A stretch of 64,000 nucleotides of DNA from Reyranella sp. (lineage in GTDB: Bacteria > Pseudomonadota > Alphaproteobacteria > Reyranellales > Reyranellaceae). The notes beneath the pieces were generated by a model. It searched no databases, was not told where the DNA came from, and worked only from the letters and a program-made list of their open reading frames with translations. Positions within the stretch are counted from its first letter, which is position 1. Every line of letters begins with the position of its first letter. The DNA lies in assembly GCF_004297265.1 (NCBI RefSeq), contig NZ_SCUT01000061.1, positions 1-64,000 on the forward strand. Direction: 5' to 3'. Positions 61,939 to 64,000 of the stretch are shown piece by piece. Both the position numbers and the translations under genes were made by a program.

Positions 61939-63510
61939 CTAGCGGTCGACTTCCCAGAACATCGGGTACGAGGACTGGATGAGGCCTTTCAGGTCTCCGC
62001 GATATCCGGCGGGTATCGTGAACTGTCCCCACATCACGGCCGGCACCAGATCGTAGGCGAGGACCTGGATGTCGGCCGCGATCTTGCGGCGCTCTTCGAG
62101 CGTGCCGGCCCGCGTGTAGGCCTTCAGCAGTTCGGGGATGCGGTTGTCGCAGGACCAGCCCGGGAAGTCGTTGCAGGTCGCCGCGACATAGAAGTGCGTG
62201 AGCGGCGAATACATGTCCGTTCCGTTCGAGTAGACCGGGAACATCGACCAGCCATCCTTCTTGCCGCGGCGCGCCAGAACGGTTGGCCAGTCGCGCGGCT
62301 GCTGCTCCACGTTGAAGCCGACATCACGCATGTTCTGCGCCAGCAGTCGCGACGCGGTCTGGCTGATCGAGCCCGCCACCTCGAGGATGATGACAGGCTC
62401 GCCCTTGTAGCCGGAGGCCTTCAGCTCCGCGCGCGCCGCCGCGAGGTCGAACTTGTTCCCGGTGGCGCCGGCATCGGTGGAGAGCGGTGCGCCGCACATC
62501 CAGAACGACGCGCAATCCCGGGTCTGGTACTTTTCCGGCACGCCGATCGCCGTCAGCGTCGCATTCGGATCGACCAGCTTCCACATGACCTTGCGCACCG
62601 CCGGATTGTCAAACGGCGGGGACGCGTGATTCAGGCGGAAATTGCCCTGGAACTGGTGGATGCCTCCCAGGCCCAGCAGCTTGACGGCCTTCTCCTTTTC
62701 CAGAACCGGCAGCATGTCGAACGGCAGATACTGCATGTAGTCGATCTCGCCCGCGATCAACGCGTTCGCGCCGGTCGACTGGTCCGGCATCACGCGCAGG
62801 GTGAGCTGGTCGATCTTCACGTTCTTTCCGCCGGTCAGGAAATCCGGCGCTTCCTTGCGCGGCACATAAGCAGGGTTGCGCTCCAGGATCATGGCATTGC
62901 CGGGGCGCCACTGATCCTTGACGAAGCGGAATGGGCCGGAGCCGATCGGCTCGGGAATGCGCTGGTCCGCCGGCGTCGCGGCAATACGGGCCGGCATCAT
63001 GACCGGCAGGGGCGCGTTCGGCTTGCCCAGTACATCAAGGAGCAGTGGGAAGGGCTGCTTCAGCACGAACTTGATGGTCTTCGGGTTCGTCGCTTCCAGA
63101 GACTCCGTATCCGCCATCAGCATCTTGCCCAGCGGATCGCGGACCGCCCAGCGCTTGAGCGAGGCGACGCAATCCTCGGCGGTCACCGGATTGCCGTCGT
63201 GCCACTTCAGCCCGTCGCGCAGGACGAAGGTCCAGGTCAGCTTGTCGGGGCTGCTGTCGAAGCTCTCGACCATCTGCGGCTTGATCTCGCCCTTGTCGTT
63301 CATGGCGAATAGCGTGTCGAAGACGTGGGTGCCGAAGGTGCGGGTGATGGCGGCGGTGGTGAAGTGCGGATCGAGGATCGTCACCTCGGATTCCAGAACG
63401 ACCGTCAATCCCTTGGCCGCCCGCGCCTCGCGCGGTCGAATCAAAGAAGCGCCCGCCAGGGCGACACCGCCTGCCAGTGCCGTCCGACGTCCCAAAACAG
63501 TGCTACGCAT
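61939..63510 (-). CDS. ABC transporter substrate-binding protein, family 5 (dipeptide/oligopeptide type)
   Basis: The start is ATG 63510 (523 residues). The signal peptide has a twin-arginine pattern (GRRTALAGGVALAGASLI), suggesting Tat export. The mature protein has LTVVLESEVTILDPHFTTAAITRTF, WTFVLRDGLKWHDGNPVTAEDCVASLKRW and PIGSGPFRFVKDQW, all typical SBP_bac_5 marks, and VPAVMWGQFTIPAGY near the end. It is a periplasmic binder of peptides or other small amine-containing compounds. No permease or ATPase genes are adjacent in this window, so it is an orphan here. Confidence 0.92.
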   Translation of the reverse strand: MRSTVLGRRTALAGGVALAGASLIRPREARAAKGLTVVLESEVTILDPHFTTAAITRTFGTHVFDTLFAMNDKGEIKPQMVESFDSSPDKLTWTFVLRDGLKWHDGNPVTAEDCVASLKRWAVRDPLGKMLMADTESLEATNPKTIKFVLKQPFPLLLDVLGKPNAPLPVMMPARIAATPADQRIPEPIGSGPFRFVKDQWRPGNAMILERNPAYVPRKEAPDFLTGGKNVKIDQLTLRVMPDQSTGANALIAGEIDYMQYLPFDMLPVLEKEKAVKLLGLGGIHQFQGNFRLNHASPPFDNPAVRKVMWKLVDPNATLTAIGVPEKYQTRDCASFWMCGAPLSTDAGATGNKFDLAAARAELKASGYKGEPVIILEVAGSISQTASRLLAQNMRDVGFNVEQQPRDWPTVLARRGKKDGWSMFPVYSNGTDMYSPLTHFYVAATCNDFPGWSCDNRIPELLKAYTRAGTLEERRKIAADIQVLAYDLVPAVMWGQFTIPAGYRGDLKGLIQSSYPMFWEVDR

Positions 63511-63570
63511 GTGTGATATTTCCCTTCGTCCCCGAAGCGACACCGTACCGGTGTTTCACGCCAAACGAAA

Positions 63571-63604
63571 CGGGCCGGCCTCTCCTTTCGGAGAGACCGG
63601 CCCG
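63571..63604 (-). terminator. Hairpin terminator after the rightmost gene
   Basis: GGGCCGG-x-CTCTCC and GGAGAG-x-CCGGCCC form a 13-bp stem with one internal mismatch and a 4-nt loop. Read on the minus strand it follows the stop at 63623 and leads into a T-rich stretch (CGTTTCGTTTGG). It should end transcription of the gene to its right and isolate the binding-protein gene. Confidence 0.7.
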
Positions 63605-63622
63605 CACCGTTTCGAAAGGCGG

Positions 63623-64000
63623 TTAGACCGGGGACAGCAGACGGCAGGTCACCCGATCGACGAAGGTGGATACGGGGGGCCCGTAGACCGGAACACCCCA
63701 ACGCTCGCCGGGGCCTGCCGGCGAAAGGACAACGCGCGTATCCTGGACCGGACGGCCTCCATTGGTGAAGGTACACCCCACGACCGGATCGACGACGCTG
63801 CCGCTGTTGTTGGTGACGTAGACGACTGACAACCAGTTATGTTGCGGCACGGCCTGCAGCCACGGGCTGTCGATCACCACGGCGGGTACGGTCGGGCCGG
63901 CGGTGATCGGCACAGTGCCCATCAGATTGCCGCGCGGCCGCTGGACAACGACCTGGGTGCCGACGACCTGGCTGTTTGGATCGAACGCGTTGTCGGCCGG
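63623..64000 (-). CDS. Unidentified protein, C-terminal part only
   Basis: The frame is open from the right edge to the stop at 63623, so at least 125 residues are visible and the start lies outside the window. An internal ATG at 63922 is not needed, as the sequence before it also looks coding (NAFDPNSQVVGTQVVVQRP). The rest is beta-rich: WLSVVYVTNNSGSVVDPVVGC, TFTNGGRPVQDTRVVLSPAG, VDRVTCRLLSPV. No family is recognised. Two cysteines in the last 60 residues and the beta pattern suggest a small extracytoplasmic domain, but this is a guess. Confidence 0.65.
   Translation of the reverse strand, partial: PADNAFDPNSQVVGTQVVVQRPRGNLMGTVPITAGPTVPAVVIDSPWLQAVPQHNWLSVVYVTNNSGSVVDPVVGCTFTNGGRPVQDTRVVLSPAGPGERWGVPVYGPPVSTFVDRVTCRLLSPV

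Overview
The window is high-GC DNA from a Gram-negative bacterium, most likely an alphaproteobacterium. The clues are an OmpA-type barrel gene, a Wza/Wzc-type envelope export set, the DUF2161, DUF1328 and DUF2177 families, egtB-egtD, a YcaQ-type glycosylase and a Tat-type dipeptide-binding protein. I see no rRNA, tRNA, CRISPR array, insertion sequence or prophage. The genus cannot be fixed from sequence reading alone. About the first three quarters (1-46.8 kb) is one large cell-surface glycoconjugate locus. The rest is ordinary metabolic and housekeeping sequence.

Layout. 1-5.9 kb (minus): a truncated OmpA-like gene and a three-gene glycosyltransferase operon. 6.1-17.4 kb: a lipid-assembly block. 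It has a single-module, highly reducing type I polyketide synthase (KS-AT-DH-inactive MT-ER-KR-ACP, no thioesterase), a translationally coupled alpha-oxoamine synthase, a short-chain reductase, a lipid-type methyltransferase on the opposite strand and a CDP-alcohol phosphatidyltransferase. 17.4-24.1 kb: a UDP-sugar dehydrogenase, a Wzc tyrosine kinase/co-polymerase, a Wza-like lipoprotein, a beta-barrel protein and a secreted protein with GPLQ hexad repeats. 24.4-46.8 kb: at least ten further glycosyltransferases in overlapping operons, a Wzm/Wzt-type ABC exporter, an asparagine synthase-like amidotransferase, a polyprenyl-phosphate sugar transferase and a Wzy/WaaL-type membrane protein. A plus-strand trio (PIG-L deacetylase, methyltransferase, CelD/FemAB-like acyltransferase) interrupts the minus-strand series.

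46.9-64 kb: a transglutaminase-like protein, PiT phosphate transporter, amidohydrolase, metallophosphoesterase, DUF2161 nuclease-fold protein, amidase, a frameshifted pseudogene, VOC protein, YcaQ-like glycosylase, dihydroorotase-like hydrolase, egtBD, small membrane proteins, a GNAT protein, a dipeptide-type binding protein and an unidentified truncated gene.

The most interesting system is the 6.2-17.4 kb block. The PKS has no release domain, and its stop codon overlaps the start of an oxoamine synthase of the serine palmitoyltransferase/KBL family. A reductase resembling 3-ketosphinganine reductases follows. I infer that a polyketide chain is released by decarboxylative condensation with an amino acid, giving a sphingoid-like amino alcohol. 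That product could be methylated, given a phospho-head group and perhaps glycosylated by the surrounding enzymes. This parallels fungal fumonisin synthesis (Fum1 plus Fum8), but sits inside an exopolysaccharide locus. The product, the amino acid used and the link to the glycan are inference, not observation.
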